From DASUAS01 sp963809795 (GTDB lineage: Bacteria; Actinomycetota; Acidimicrobiia; IMCC26256; DASPTH01), in NCBI GenBank assembly GCA_963809795.1, contig CAWELN010000013.1:38837-102836 (forward strand): a stretch of 64,000 nucleotides of DNA, in the 5' to 3' direction. Below are positions 1 through 7,667 of this stretch, piece after piece. The notes under the pieces were generated by a model. It was not told the DNA's origin and did not search any database. It saw nothing but the letters and a program-made list of their open reading frames with translations. Positions within the stretch are counted from its first letter, which is position 1; each line of letters opens with the position of its first letter. A program made the translations under genes and the position numbers.

Positions 1-197
1 CGGGCGCCGACCAGGCCGGGATCCAGACCGGTGACACCATCGTCGGCATCGACGGCACCACCATCACGTCGGGCTCGCAGCTGACGCACACGATGGTGCG
101 GTACGGCCCCGGCGACTCGGTGAAGGTCCAGTGGCTCGACTCCTCGGGTCAGAGCCACAGCGCGACCGTCGAGCTCGGTTCGGGTCCCCCCGCCTGA
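1..197 (+). CDS. PDZ-domain protein, C-terminal end (HtrA/DegP-like), 5' truncated
   Basis: Only the last 64 codons are present, read from base 3 to the TGA at 195-197. They form the end of a PDZ domain: GIQTGDTIVGIDG is the usual 'GL..GD.I..idG' turn of PDZ domains in DegP/HtrA serine proteases, followed by a VKVQW strand and a short VELGS tail. In actinobacterial HtrA-like proteases the PDZ domain is the last domain and lies outside the membrane, binding hydrophobic C-termini of misfolded substrates. The protease domain is outside the window, so a site-2 protease or another PDZ protein cannot be excluded. A strong hairpin follows 13 bases after the stop. Confidence 0.75.
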   Translation, partial: GADQAGIQTGDTIVGIDGTTITSGSQLTHTMVRYGPGDSVKVQWLDSSGQSHSATVELGSGPPA

Positions 198-209
198 CTC
201 CCCGCTCAC

Positions 210-245
210 TGACCGCCGGCGGGGTCGTTGCCCCGTCGGCGGTCA
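210..245 (+). terminator. Strong GC-rich hairpin, likely intrinsic terminator without U-tract
   Basis: Bases 210-224 and 231-245 form a 15-bp stem with one G-U wobble around a 6-base loop (TCGTTG). It begins 13 bases after the stop of the PDZ gene and ends 40 bases before the next start. No T-run follows, which is common for hairpin terminators in high-GC actinobacteria. It is nearly symmetrical, so it would also fold on the other strand. Confidence 0.7.
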
Positions 246-284
246 CGCGCGAGGCTGCGCGCTTCCGGTGCCGGAGGGAGCCGC

Positions 285-1343
285 ATGCGTCGCCACGTTG
301 TCGCCCTCGTTGCGCTCGCGCTCGTCGTCGTCGCCGCGCTGGCAGCACCGGCCCTCGCGGCCTCCCGCGGCGGGGGGCGCTCGAGCAGTGATCGCATCAT
401 CAGCATCACCGGCGACGTCGACGTCGCGCGCGGTGAGCTGGTGCACGGCCCCGTCGCCACCGCCGATGGCGACGTCCGCATCGCAGGGACCGTCACCGAC
501 TACGTGATCGTGGGCGAGGGCGACCTCGTCGTGAGTGGCCGGGTGACCCGTGGCGTCGTCGTCGTGCACGGCAACGCCCGCATCACCGGCCGAGTCCGCG
601 GCGACGTCGTCGCGCTCACCGGTCGCGTGGTCGTCACCGCCGACGGCAGCGTGGGCGGCGACGTCGTCTCGCGGCGCGATCCTCAGATCGCCCGTGGAAC
701 GGTCGACGGTGAGGTCAGACGCGTCGACCTGCGCGCCATCTTCACCGGGATCATCATCGGATCGCTCGCGTACCTCTGGATCGCGGTCACCATCTCCATG
801 GCGATCCTGGGTCTGGCGTTCGTCGGCATGCTCCCCCGCGCCGCCGACACCGCGGCCGCCGCGGGCAAGCGGATCGCGGCGTCGTTCGGGTGGGGCGCGC
901 TCGTCGGTCTGGTCGGACCGATGGTGGCGGCGCTGGTGCTCGTGACCATCGTCGGCATCCCGCTCGGCCTGACCATGCTCTCGGCGCTCAACGTGCTCGC
1001 ACCCCTCGGGTACGTCACCGCCGGGTACATCATCGGGCGCCATTGGGTGAAGGGCACGTCCACCGGCGCCCGGTTGGGCGCGTTCTTCGCCGGCTTCGGC
1101 ATCCTGCGCCTGGTCGCGCTGATTCCCGGCATCGGTTTCCTCGTCTGGATCGTCGTGTGCGTCTACGGGCTGGGTGCGGTGAGCATGGCCGCCTGGTACG
1201 GCGGGCACCGGGTGCGCGACGACGACGAATCACCGCCCGACGCAGCACCGCCGACCCAGCCACCACCGATGGAGCCCCCCACCGAGCCCCCGACCGAGCC
1301 GCCCGCGCCCGAGCCCGATCCGGTCGACGCGCCCATAGGCTGA
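285..1343 (+). CDS. Polymer-forming (bactofilin-like) membrane protein with signal peptide
   Basis: The start is ATG 285, with GGAGGGA 7 bases upstream; the reading frame is open further upstream but the signal peptide begins here. The 352-residue product has a cleavable-looking signal (residues 1-26, ending ALAAS). A beta-helical repeat region of about 120 residues follows, rich in G-V/I-V strands of the polymer-forming cytoskeletal (bactofilin-type) fold. Then come four to five hydrophobic segments (about 150-300) and a Pro/Glu-rich tail with PPTEPP repeats. Similar proteins are membrane-anchored with the beta-helix outside. Exact function is unknown; a role in envelope organisation is inference. 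Confidence 0.7.
   Translation: MRRHVVALVALALVVVAALAAPALAASRGGGRSSSDRIISITGDVDVARGELVHGPVATADGDVRIAGTVTDYVIVGEGDLVVSGRVTRGVVVVHGNARITGRVRGDVVALTGRVVVTADGSVGGDVVSRRDPQIARGTVDGEVRRVDLRAIFTGIIIGSLAYLWIAVTISMAILGLAFVGMLPRAADTAAAAGKRIAASFGWGALVGLVGPMVAALVLVTIVGIPLGLTMLSALNVLAPLGYVTAGYIIGRHWVKGTSTGARLGAFFAGFGILRLVALIPGIGFLVWIVVCVYGLGAVSMAAWYGGHRVRDDDESPPDAAPPTQPPPMEPPTEPPTEPPAPEPDPVDAPIG
1336..1341 (+). promoter_or_regulatory. TAGGCT -10 box, leaderless type
   Basis: TAGGCT lies 7 bases before ATG 1349 and overlaps the end of the preceding coding sequence. At this spacing transcription would begin at or next to the start codon. It fits the TANNNT set seen before many genes in this window. Confidence 0.5.
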
Positions 1344-1348
1344 GTCGC

Positions 1349-1657
1349 ATGGAGCGCTCCCTCCTCGGCATCCTCGGCACGTTCCGCGACGACGGGTTCA
1401 CCTACGACTTCTACGCCCGGCCCGGTGGCGTGGTCGAGTGCGGGCACTGCCACGCGCCACACCCGGCCGACACCCTCGAGCTCCACCAGCTCGAGCGCCT
1501 GGAGGGCGACTCGGATCCCTCGGAGATGCTCGCGGTCTGCGCGGTCTCGTGCCCGCGGTGCGGCATCCGGGGCACCCTGGTGCTCACCTTCGGCCCCGAG
1601 TCGACCCGCGAGGACGACGAGGTCCTCGAGCTCCTCGACGACGCCCGCCGGCAGTAG
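1349..1657 (+). CDS. Small zinc-ribbon protein, function unknown
   Basis: A 102-residue acidic protein whose start (ATG 1349) is set by the upstream TAGGCT box. It carries two cysteine pairs, CGHCH near residue 31 and CPRCG near residue 68, which together make a zinc-ribbon; a further Cys lies at AVCAV. The N-terminus (GILGTFRDDGFTYDFYARP) is probably a small beta-strand region. Such proteins usually act as adaptors or nucleic-acid-contacting accessory proteins, but nothing here names a partner. It lies just after the bactofilin-like gene on the same strand. Confidence 0.6.
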   Translation: MERSLLGILGTFRDDGFTYDFYARPGGVVECGHCHAPHPADTLELHQLERLEGDSDPSEMLAVCAVSCPRCGIRGTLVLTFGPESTREDDEVLELLDDARRQ

Positions 1658-1724
1658 CACGGAACGCCGGCCCGCCGGTCGTCGCTCCCGGTCGGCCCGT
1701 CCGGCAGCTGATGTGCTGCGTACA

Positions 1725-1737
1725 ATACTTGCAGTAT
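1725..1737. promoter_or_regulatory. Perfect palindrome ATACT-TGC-AGTAT, candidate MarR operator
   Basis: A 5-3-5 inverted repeat in an AT-rich patch of an otherwise GC-rich region. It overlaps a TACAAT box (1721-1726) and ends in the ATG at 1736. Placement over both the -10 and the start of the MarR-type gene fits autorepression, as is usual for this family. The site assignment is inference. Confidence 0.5.
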
Positions 1738-2204
1738 GCAATCCTCTGCCCGAGCAGGTCGTCGACGCCGTCCTCCGTGCGTCCCGGGTGCTGCTCTCGG
1801 TGGCCGTCCGATCGTTGGCCGCCGCGGACCACGACGTCACGCTCCCCCAGTACCGGGCGTTGGTGGTGCTGGCGAGCCGGGGCCCGCAGCGGCCGAGCGC
1901 GCTGGCCGAGGCGCTGGCCGTGCACCCGTCGACGATCACCCGGCTGTGCGACCGCCTGGTCGCCAAGCGGCTCGTGCACCGCGCAGAGTCGGCGACCAAC
2001 CGGCGCGAGGTGTCGATCCGGCTGACCCCGGCGGGCCGACGCCTGGTCGACGCGGTGACCGAACGGCGACGCGCTGAGATCGCCGAGATCGTGGCCCGCA
2101 TCCCGGCCCGCGAGCGGGCGACGATGGTGCACGCGCTCCACGCGCTGGGCGAGGCCGCGGGCGAGCCGGCCGACGCGGCGTGGTTCACCGGAGCGGAGTC
2201 GTGA
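1736..2204 (+). CDS. MarR-family transcriptional regulator (start needs a one-base correction)
   Basis: The product is a typical MarR-type winged helix of about 155 residues. A first helix (VVDAVLRASRVLL) leads to LPQYRALVVLA, then the recognition region SALAEALAVHPSTITRLCDRLV, the wing RREVSIRLTPAGR and a C-terminal dimer helix. In the frame as given, the only upstream start is GTG 1713, which would put the palindrome inside the gene. ATG 1736 lies 9 bases after TACAAT and joins the MarR frame if one base near 1748 is removed, like the other +1 shifts in this window. The stop overlaps the start of the ClC gene (GTGA), so the two are co-transcribed and the ligand may be an ion stress or its consequence (inference). 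Confidence 0.75.
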
Positions 2205-3490
2205 CGCCGGGCGAGACCACCCGCCGTTTCCGCGAGTTCGCCCGTCGCTCGCACGAGGTGATCGTGCTGGCCGCGATCACCGGCGTGGCCACCGGGTTCG
2301 CGGTCGCGCTGTTCGATCGCATCGTCGTCGACGGCATCCTCGACCACCTCTTCGAGCTCTCGCCCTGGGTGCTCGCGTTCATGCCGCTCGTCGGGCTGGC
2401 CTTGTCGTGGCTCGCGCTGTTCCACGTCGCCCGTTCACGCGACGCGGGCATGACCGACCTCTACCTCAAGGCGTTCCACGATCCCGAGCAGTCGTACCGC
2501 CTCCGCGAGTTCCCCGGTCGGATGCTGGCGGCGATCGCGACGCCCGCGTTCGGGGGCGCGATGGGCCTCGAGGGCGGATCGCTCTACCTGGGCTCGTACT
2601 TCGGGTCGTTCCTCCAGCGGCGCTTCCCACGCTTCACCGCCGGGAGCAGTCGGCGCGTGCTGCTGGTGGCGGGCGCAGCCGCCGGCGTCGCCGCCATCTT
2701 CAAGGCACCGGCCACCGGCGCGATCTTCGCCCTCGAGGTGCCGTACCAGGAGGATCTCGCCCGGCGCATGCTGCTGCCCGCGCTGGTCGCGTCGGCGTCG
2801 GGCTACCTCGCGTTCGTCGCCGTCAACGGCATCACACCACTGTTCGAAGCGCGCGGCGCACCGCCACTGTCGTTCGCCGACCTCGCCGGCGCGGTCGGGC
2901 TCGGCATCGCCGCCGGGGTCTGCGCACGCGCGTTCGCATGGCTCCTGATCGCGGCGAAGGGACTGCACACCCGCTTCGGTCCGTGGACGCGTGTCGTCGG
3001 CGCCGGCCTGGTCATCGCCGCGCTCTTCGCGCTCACCTGGCTCCTCACCGACGAGCCGATCGCCATCGGGGTCGGCTACCGCACCATCGACTGGGCACTC
3101 GATCTGCACCGGGCGTGGTGGCTCCTGCTCGTCGTGCTGGTGGTGCGGTGCCTGGCCACCGCGGCCACGGTGGCCGGCGGGGGCGTCGGTGGGCTGTTCA
3201 TCCCGTTGGTCGTCGCGGGCGCGCTGCTCGGCCGGCTCGCGGTCGCCGTCGTGGGCGGCGGCAACATCACGCTGTTCGTCGTCATCGGTGTCGCCGCCTT
3301 CCTGGGCGCCGGGTACCGCGTGCCGCTGGCCGCGGTCATGTTCGTCGCCGAGACCACCGGCCGCCCGCAGTTCATCGTCCCCGGTCTTCTCGCCGCGGTC
3401 GCCGCCGCGCTCGTGATGGGCCGCGCTTCCGTCACCACGTACCAGCGCGCCTCCACCCAGGCCGAGCCACCCACCACGGCGCGGGAGTAG
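2201..3490 (+). CDS. ClC-family chloride channel or H+/Cl- antiporter
   Basis: A 429-residue polytopic protein starting at GTG 2201, which overlaps the MarR stop. ClC signatures are present but modified: GLEGGS (usually GKEGP, with the gating Glu kept), PATGAIFALEVPYQED (usually P.GG.LFALEE) and GGGVGGLFIPLVVAGALLGR for the third selectivity motif. The GSGIP-type motif is replaced by DAGMTDLYL. The length covers the membrane core only; there are no C-terminal CBS domains. Family members move chloride or fluoride with or without proton coupling; substrate and mode cannot be told here. Regulation by the adjacent MarR protein is likely. Confidence 0.85.
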   Translation: MTPGETTRRFREFARRSHEVIVLAAITGVATGFAVALFDRIVVDGILDHLFELSPWVLAFMPLVGLALSWLALFHVARSRDAGMTDLYLKAFHDPEQSYRLREFPGRMLAAIATPAFGGAMGLEGGSLYLGSYFGSFLQRRFPRFTAGSSRRVLLVAGAAAGVAAIFKAPATGAIFALEVPYQEDLARRMLLPALVASASGYLAFVAVNGITPLFEARGAPPLSFADLAGAVGLGIAAGVCARAFAWLLIAAKGLHTRFGPWTRVVGAGLVIAALFALTWLLTDEPIAIGVGYRTIDWALDLHRAWWLLLVVLVVRCLATAATVAGGGVGGLFIPLVVAGALLGRLAVAVVGGGNITLFVVIGVAAFLGAGYRVPLAAVMFVAETTGRPQFIVPGLLAAVAAALVMGRASVTTYQRASTQAEPPTTARE

Positions 3491-3627
3491 GCGCTCCTCC
3501 CTCCCCGCGGGCGCGGCCGTCGACATCGCACCGGGCCCGGGTTACCGTGGCGACGTCGGCCTCAACGGCCTGACCGTCAACTCCATCCGGCAGGAACGCG
3601 CACCACCCGGCCCAGCGAGGAGGAGAC

Positions 3628-4233
3628 ATGTTCATCCAGGTGATCAGTGGCAAGGTGAAGGACGCGGACGCGATGCAGCGTCACGCCGACAAGTGGCAGA
3701 CCGACCTACGCCCGGGCGCCACCGGGTTCCTCGGCGTCACCCAGGGCATCACCGACGACAACCGGTTCGTCGTGCTGGCGCGCTTCGAGTCTCCCGAGGC
3801 GGCGCGGAAGAACAGCGAGCGGCCCGAGCAGGGCAAGTGGTTCGAGGAGATGCAGCAGTACATCGACGACGTCACCATCCACGACGCTTCCCGCGTCGAG
3901 ACGCTGTTCGGTGGTGGGAAGGACGACGCCAAGTTCATCCAGGTCATGCAGGGGCGCATCAAGGACCGGGCGAAGGCCGACGCCACGTTCAAGCGCGCCG
4001 CCGAAGCGGAGAAGGTGCTCGGCGCGGCGCGGCCGGACGTGATCGGCGAGGTCGTCGCCATCCACGACGACGGCGACACCTACACCGATGCGGTGTACTT
4101 CTCCTCCGAGGACGAGGCGCGGGCCAACGAGAAGAAGCCGATGCCCGAGGGCGCGGCCGAGATGATGGCGGAGTTCGAATCCGCGCTCGAGGTCACCGAG
4201 TACCTCGATCTCCGCCGCTTGTACCTGCGGTAG
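3628..4233 (+). CDS. Protein of two ferredoxin-like (ABM-type) repeats
   Basis: 201 residues preceded by a strong GAGGAGGAG ribosome-binding site 5 bases before ATG 3628. The sequence is a tandem duplication: MFIQVISGKVKD near residue 1 is echoed by KFIQVMQGRIKD near residue 107, each followed by a strand such as RFVVLARFES or YTDAVYFSSE. This is the dimeric alpha-beta barrel layout of antibiotic-biosynthesis-monooxygenase-like proteins, fused as one chain. No cofactor is expected, and many relatives are uncharacterised stress or heme-related proteins. A TACCGT box at 3543-3548 could drive it. It ends 3 bases from the convergent PqqD-fusion gene. Confidence 0.7.
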   Translation: MFIQVISGKVKDADAMQRHADKWQTDLRPGATGFLGVTQGITDDNRFVVLARFESPEAARKNSERPEQGKWFEEMQQYIDDVTIHDASRVETLFGGGKDDAKFIQVMQGRIKDRAKADATFKRAAEAEKVLGAARPDVIGEVVAIHDDGDTYTDAVYFSSEDEARANEKKPMPEGAAEMMAEFESALEVTEYLDLRRLYLR

Positions 4234-4236
4234 TCG

Positions 4237-5946
4237 TCAGCCGAGCCCGGCGACGACCTGATCGACCAGATCGTCGGCGCTCTCGTACCAGATGCCGTAC
4301 GTCTCGACCGCCGAGAGCAGGTCGGCGAGTCGCTCGACGTCGGCGACGAGGTCGTCGAGCTCGAAGAGCGTCGGCAACGCCGCGGTCACCGCGACCGCGG
4401 TGCTCAGAGGACCCGTGTGCTCGGGGCTGCGGGTGAGGAACCAGCTCCGCAGCGGATAGCGGCCCGGGCGCACCCACGGCAGCTCGCTCCCGAGCTTGAC
4501 TCCCTCGTCGAGCTCGGCGACCACCGATTCGTCGTGGGGCACCGTGGGCTCGGGCACGACGAGCTCGCGCGTCGACCGGTCGAGCAGCGTGCGGGGCGTG
4601 TCGACGATGCAGAGCCCCGCCTTGGCCAGTCGCGGCTGCAGCTGCTTCACGAAGTCGAGCAGGCCGGCGGGGAGGAGGAGCGCGTCTCCGTCACGGACCA
4701 CCGCAGTCGCGTTGACGCGCGTGAACGCGGGATCGGGGGGCGCGAGATCGGCGGAGAGGCGCTGCAGCAACCCGCCCAGCACGCGGCCACCAGAGCGGCT
4801 GCGCACCAGCTGCGTGCTGCCGTGCACGAGGAGCTTCAACGACCGCGACGTCCCCGCACCCTTCGTCGTCGGCGTGCCCCCGAGCGCGACCGAGTAGTTG
4901 TCGGGAACTCGCCGGTCGTTGACGCGCGCGCCGCGGAACAGACGGTCGAGCACGTCGGCAGTCTCGTCCACGTCGTAGCGCAGACCGACGTGGTAGCCGC
5001 CGATCGCGTAGGCGCGCGTGCCCTTCCAGTCGGTGCGGTTGGCGCCCCCGCCCCCGCCTCCGGGGCCGCACATCGCGCCCGGCGCGGGGAGGTACCGCCC
5101 TCGCTCGTCGTCGGGCAGGTCCTCGAGCACGTCGGGCTCGTCGATCACGCCGTAGGGAGCTCCGGGATCGACGCCGGCGAGGTCGCGCGCCAGCTTCGGC
5201 ACCTGATCCGACCCGACGACCATGGTCTCGACCAGTCGGCCGTCCTCGTCGAGGAGATAGGCGGCCGGGGTACCGGTGCCGGCGAACGGGTCGACTTCCG
5301 TGTCACCCCGCAACAGGACCGGCGCCGCCAGCCCGGCGTCGTCGAGGACCGCGCGGTTGGCGTCGGCGTCGCCGATGGCCACGAACACGAGGTCGACCCG
5401 CTGCTCTTCGAGCAATGGTGCCAGCGCCGCGAGCTCGGCCGCGATCGCCACGCAGAACCCGCAGCCCGGGCTCCAGTTGACGAGCAGCACGCGCTTCCCG
5501 CGCGAGTCGGAGAGCGCCCGCTCGTCGCCCGCGAGATCGGGCAGGGTGAAGTCGTCGAGCTCGTCGCCGGGTGCGAGGACCTCGGGTGGGGTCCAGTCGT
5601 CGTTCCACTCGGGCATCTCCGGCATCTCGGGCGTCGGGAGCGCCACGCCCTCGAGCAGCCCGTTTGCCCCCAGTTCGCGCACGAAGGCGAGGACGTCGTC
5701 TTCCACGACCTTCTGGTCGACGCCGAGCACCTCGGTGAAGTCGTCGACCAGCTCGCCGAGCGAGGCCTCGCCGTCGAGGAACCGGAAGATGAGCGCGGCG
5801 GTGGGATTGAGGACGACGAGCTGGGTGGCGCCGCCGATGACGACCTGCTCGTCGCCGATGGTCGCCATCGCGAGGTCGGGCACCAGCTCGGCGACGAATC
5901 CGAGGTCGATGTCGTCGGGTGTCAGCGGGGCAGCGAGCGTCTCCAT
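4237..5946 (-). CDS. PqqD - thioredoxin-like - pseudo-HprK fusion protein
   Basis: 569 residues. Residues 15-100 are a PqqD-type peptide-binding winged helix (VVLNPTAALIFRFLDGEA..VRELGANGLLEGV). Residues 120-265 are an AhpC/TlpA-like thioredoxin fold with the pair CGFC at 162-165 and the cis-Pro region GTPAAYLL. A glycine stretch (MCGPGGGGGG, about 292-301) links to residues 310-569, which follow the HprK-like protein at 23.2-24.0 kb: GGYHVGLRYDVDE matches RGFHALALDFALA and VVRDGDALLLPA matches VVRDGVACVFPA. The P-loop of that kinase (HMESGKTTL) is replaced by GLLDFVKQL, so this domain should not bind ATP in the usual way. A TACCCT box lies 9 bases before ATG 5946. Function is unknown; peptide binding with redox chemistry is inference. 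Confidence 0.8.
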   Translation of the reverse strand: METLAAPLTPDDIDLGFVAELVPDLAMATIGDEQVVIGGATQLVVLNPTAALIFRFLDGEASLGELVDDFTEVLGVDQKVVEDDVLAFVRELGANGLLEGVALPTPEMPEMPEWNDDWTPPEVLAPGDELDDFTLPDLAGDERALSDSRGKRVLLVNWSPGCGFCVAIAAELAALAPLLEEQRVDLVFVAIGDADANRAVLDDAGLAAPVLLRGDTEVDPFAGTGTPAAYLLDEDGRLVETMVVGSDQVPKLARDLAGVDPGAPYGVIDEPDVLEDLPDDERGRYLPAPGAMCGPGGGGGGANRTDWKGTRAYAIGGYHVGLRYDVDETADVLDRLFRGARVNDRRVPDNYSVALGGTPTTKGAGTSRSLKLLVHGSTQLVRSRSGGRVLGGLLQRLSADLAPPDPAFTRVNATAVVRDGDALLLPAGLLDFVKQLQPRLAKAGLCIVDTPRTLLDRSTRELVVPEPTVPHDESVVAELDEGVKLGSELPWVRPGRYPLRSWFLTRSPEHTGPLSTAVAVTAALPTLFELDDLVADVERLADLLSAVETYGIWYESADDLVDQVVAGLG

Positions 5947-5955
5947 CGGCGCCCA

Positions 5956-5961
5956 AGGGTA
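5956..5961 (-). promoter_or_regulatory. TACCCT -10 box for the PqqD fusion gene
   Basis: Read on the minus strand, TACCCT ends 9 bases before ATG 5946, in the 35-base gap after the HD-like gene. It allows separate transcription of the fusion gene, with essentially no leader. Confidence 0.4.
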
Positions 5962-5981
5962 CGCGGTCGATGCCGGCGAAC

Positions 5982-6746
5982 TCACCGCTCGATGCCCAGG
6001 AGTGATCGAGCCACTCGGCAGACCGCGTGCGCGCCAGGCGCCCGGGTGCCCTGCGCGCACAGCCAGGCCAGTGCGGCCTCGAGCGAGGCAGCCGGACTGC
6101 GCCGGTAGGAGGGAGCGAGCCGGAGCGGCGCGACCGGTGGCGACGAAAGGACGGCAGGGATCGGCGGCAGTCCCTCGTCGAGACGCACGCGATCCAGCAG
6201 ATCGGCGAGGTCGCTGTATCCCAGCTCGACCGCGAGATCAGCCATGACGTCGACCAGCTCGGGGTCGGAGATGGACGCACCGCGATCGGTGTGCCCGTCA
6301 ACCTCGTGGGCGAGGCGGAGGAGCAGCAGGTCCCGCGTGCGGGGCGAGCGCGCACCGATCCCGCCCGCCAGGCCCCGGATCGTCTCACCGTTCCAATGCC
6401 AACCGGCGTACGCGAAGGCCAGTTCCTCGGCCTCGGGTCCGACCGCGTCGCGCAGTCTCGCCCGGCGCCGGTCGACGGTCTGGAAGGGGCCGAAGTCGCC
6501 GACCTGGTACGCGGCGTGGACCAACGCAGCCGTCACCAGCGTCGGGCGGCCGTCGACCGTCAGCACGACGGACGCCGCGCCGACGAGGTGGTCGACGAAG
6601 GGCTTCCCCGAGGAGTGGTAGCGACCGCTGAACAGCTGGCACGCGAGGTCGTACGCTCTCCGCGCCGCGGCAAGGTCGCCGACGTCCCACTCGTACTCGA
6701 GGAGCTGCTCGTAGAGCTGAAGGTTGGTCTGCGCGACCTCACGCAC
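5982..6746 (-). CDS. HD-like (DUF6817-type) protein, probably degenerate
   Basis: About 254 residues from GTG 6746, chosen because TAACCT ends 8 bases upstream; the frame is open back to an ATG at 6797 but that extension looks unstructured. The core KPFVDHLVGAASVV..LVTAALVHAAYQVG resembles the N-terminal HD hydrolase fold of RelA/SpoT, but the HD doublet of the second motif reads HA, so metal binding is probably weakened. The C-terminal part is helical and Pro/Arg-rich. It lies 35 bases upstream of the PqqD-thioredoxin fusion on the same strand, the only hint to its partner. The DUF6817 assignment is from recall of the motif order. Confidence 0.55.
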   Translation of the reverse strand: MREVAQTNLQLYEQLLEYEWDVGDLAAARRAYDLACQLFSGRYHSSGKPFVDHLVGAASVVLTVDGRPTLVTAALVHAAYQVGDFGPFQTVDRRRARLRDAVGPEAEELAFAYAGWHWNGETIRGLAGGIGARSPRTRDLLLLRLAHEVDGHTDRGASISDPELVDVMADLAVELGYSDLADLLDRVRLDEGLPPIPAVLSSPPVAPLRLAPSYRRSPAASLEAALAWLCAQGTRAPGAHAVCRVARSLLGIER

Positions 6747-6754
6747 GACCACCC

Positions 6755-6760
6755 AGGTTA
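6755..6760 (-). promoter_or_regulatory. TAACCT -10 box, leaderless type
   Basis: On the minus strand TAACCT ends 8 bases before GTG 6746. It decides the start of the HD-like gene in favour of 6746 over the longer open frame. Confidence 0.45.
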
Positions 6761-6908
6761 CGGGTCGCGATCCCAACTTTCGGACGACGGCGGGCATCTC
6801 GGACGTCGCCGATCAGCACGCGTTTCCGAGGCGCCGACGCGCACGCCAGACCCGCCGACGGATCTGGTGCTCCCACTGACAGGCAACCGTGCAACGACGA
6901 CCAGCCCG

Positions 6909-6914
6909 TACGCT
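6909..6914 (+). promoter_or_regulatory. TACGCT -10 box, leaderless type
   Basis: TACGCT ends 8 bases before ATG 6923 of the methyltransferase gene, in the divergent region shared with the HD-like gene. Confidence 0.5.
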
Positions 6915-6922
6915 CCCGGCTC

Positions 6923-7582
6923 ATGGGCACCAAACAGCTACTCAAACGGGTGGTGCCGGAGCGGTTGATTCGCGCCCGCCGTCTCCGCATCGCGAACCAG
7001 TTCGCACGGATGTCGTACGCGGTGAACGCGACGTGGCTGGGCACTCCGGCGCTCAAGGCCCCTGCCGACCTGTGGATCTACCAGGAGATCATTGCCGAGT
7101 TGCGTCCGGATCTCATCGTCGAGACCGGCACGATGTTTGGCGGCTCGGCCTTGTATCTCGCGTCGATCTGCGATCTCGTCGGTCGTGGACAGGTGGTCAC
7201 GATCGACATTGATGAACGTGGTCCGTACCCGCCGCACCCAAGAGTCGACTACTGGACGGCGTCGTCAATAGACCCGGCCACAATCGACCGGCTACGAGAG
7301 CGCGAAGCCGAGACAGTGCTGGTAATCCTCGACTCGGATCACTCGGAACGACACGTGCGGGCCGAGCTCGAGGCTTATCAGTCGCTTGTGACGGTTGGCT
7401 CGTACCTCATCGTGGAAGACACGAACATCAACGGTCACCCGGTGCTTCGGGGCTATGGCCCGGGTCCGATGGAAGCCGTCGACGGCTTTATGGCAACCGC
7501 GACGAACTATGTCATCGACCGGTCGCGCGAGAAGTTCCTCGTTACTCAGAATCCGCGGGGATACCTGCGGAGGATCAGGTGA
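6923..7582 (+). CDS. CmcI/rhamnosyl O-methyltransferase-type (cephalosporin hydroxylase family) protein
   Basis: 219 residues. The family pattern is clear: WIYQEIIAELRPDLIVETGT, then MFGGSALYLASI (SAM-binding loop), VVTIDIDERG (acidic residue for SAM ribose), VLVILDSDHS and SYLIVEDTNINGHPV (metal-binding Asp/Glu pairs), and GPMEAVDGFM near the end. The family is annotated 'cephalosporin hydroxylase' but most members near glycosyltransferases are SAM- and Mg-dependent O-methyltransferases acting on sugars. Its place directly before a GT4 gene fits glycan methylation. Codon use is slightly less GC-rich than the flanks. Confidence 0.8.
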   Translation: MGTKQLLKRVVPERLIRARRLRIANQFARMSYAVNATWLGTPALKAPADLWIYQEIIAELRPDLIVETGTMFGGSALYLASICDLVGRGQVVTIDIDERGPYPPHPRVDYWTASSIDPATIDRLREREAETVLVILDSDHSERHVRAELEAYQSLVTVGSYLIVEDTNINGHPVLRGYGPGPMEAVDGFMATATNYVIDRSREKFLVTQNPRGYLRRIR

Positions 7583-7667
7583 CGAGGAAACGACTTCCGT
7601 TGGCTCTGTATACAACGCCGGCATGGCCATGCAATCCAGAGACCCGCGCCTGTACCAGGATGCAACG

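Noticed and set aside
4417..6108. Long plus-strand open frame opposite the PqqD fusion gene
   Set aside because: It is the antisense shadow of a GC-rich gene: composition is Arg/Gly/Glu repeats with no domain, while the minus frame has three clear domains.
6923..7582. Beta-lactam (cephalosporin) biosynthesis
   Set aside because: The CmcI-like family name is historical; no other beta-lactam gene is present and context is glycan assembly.
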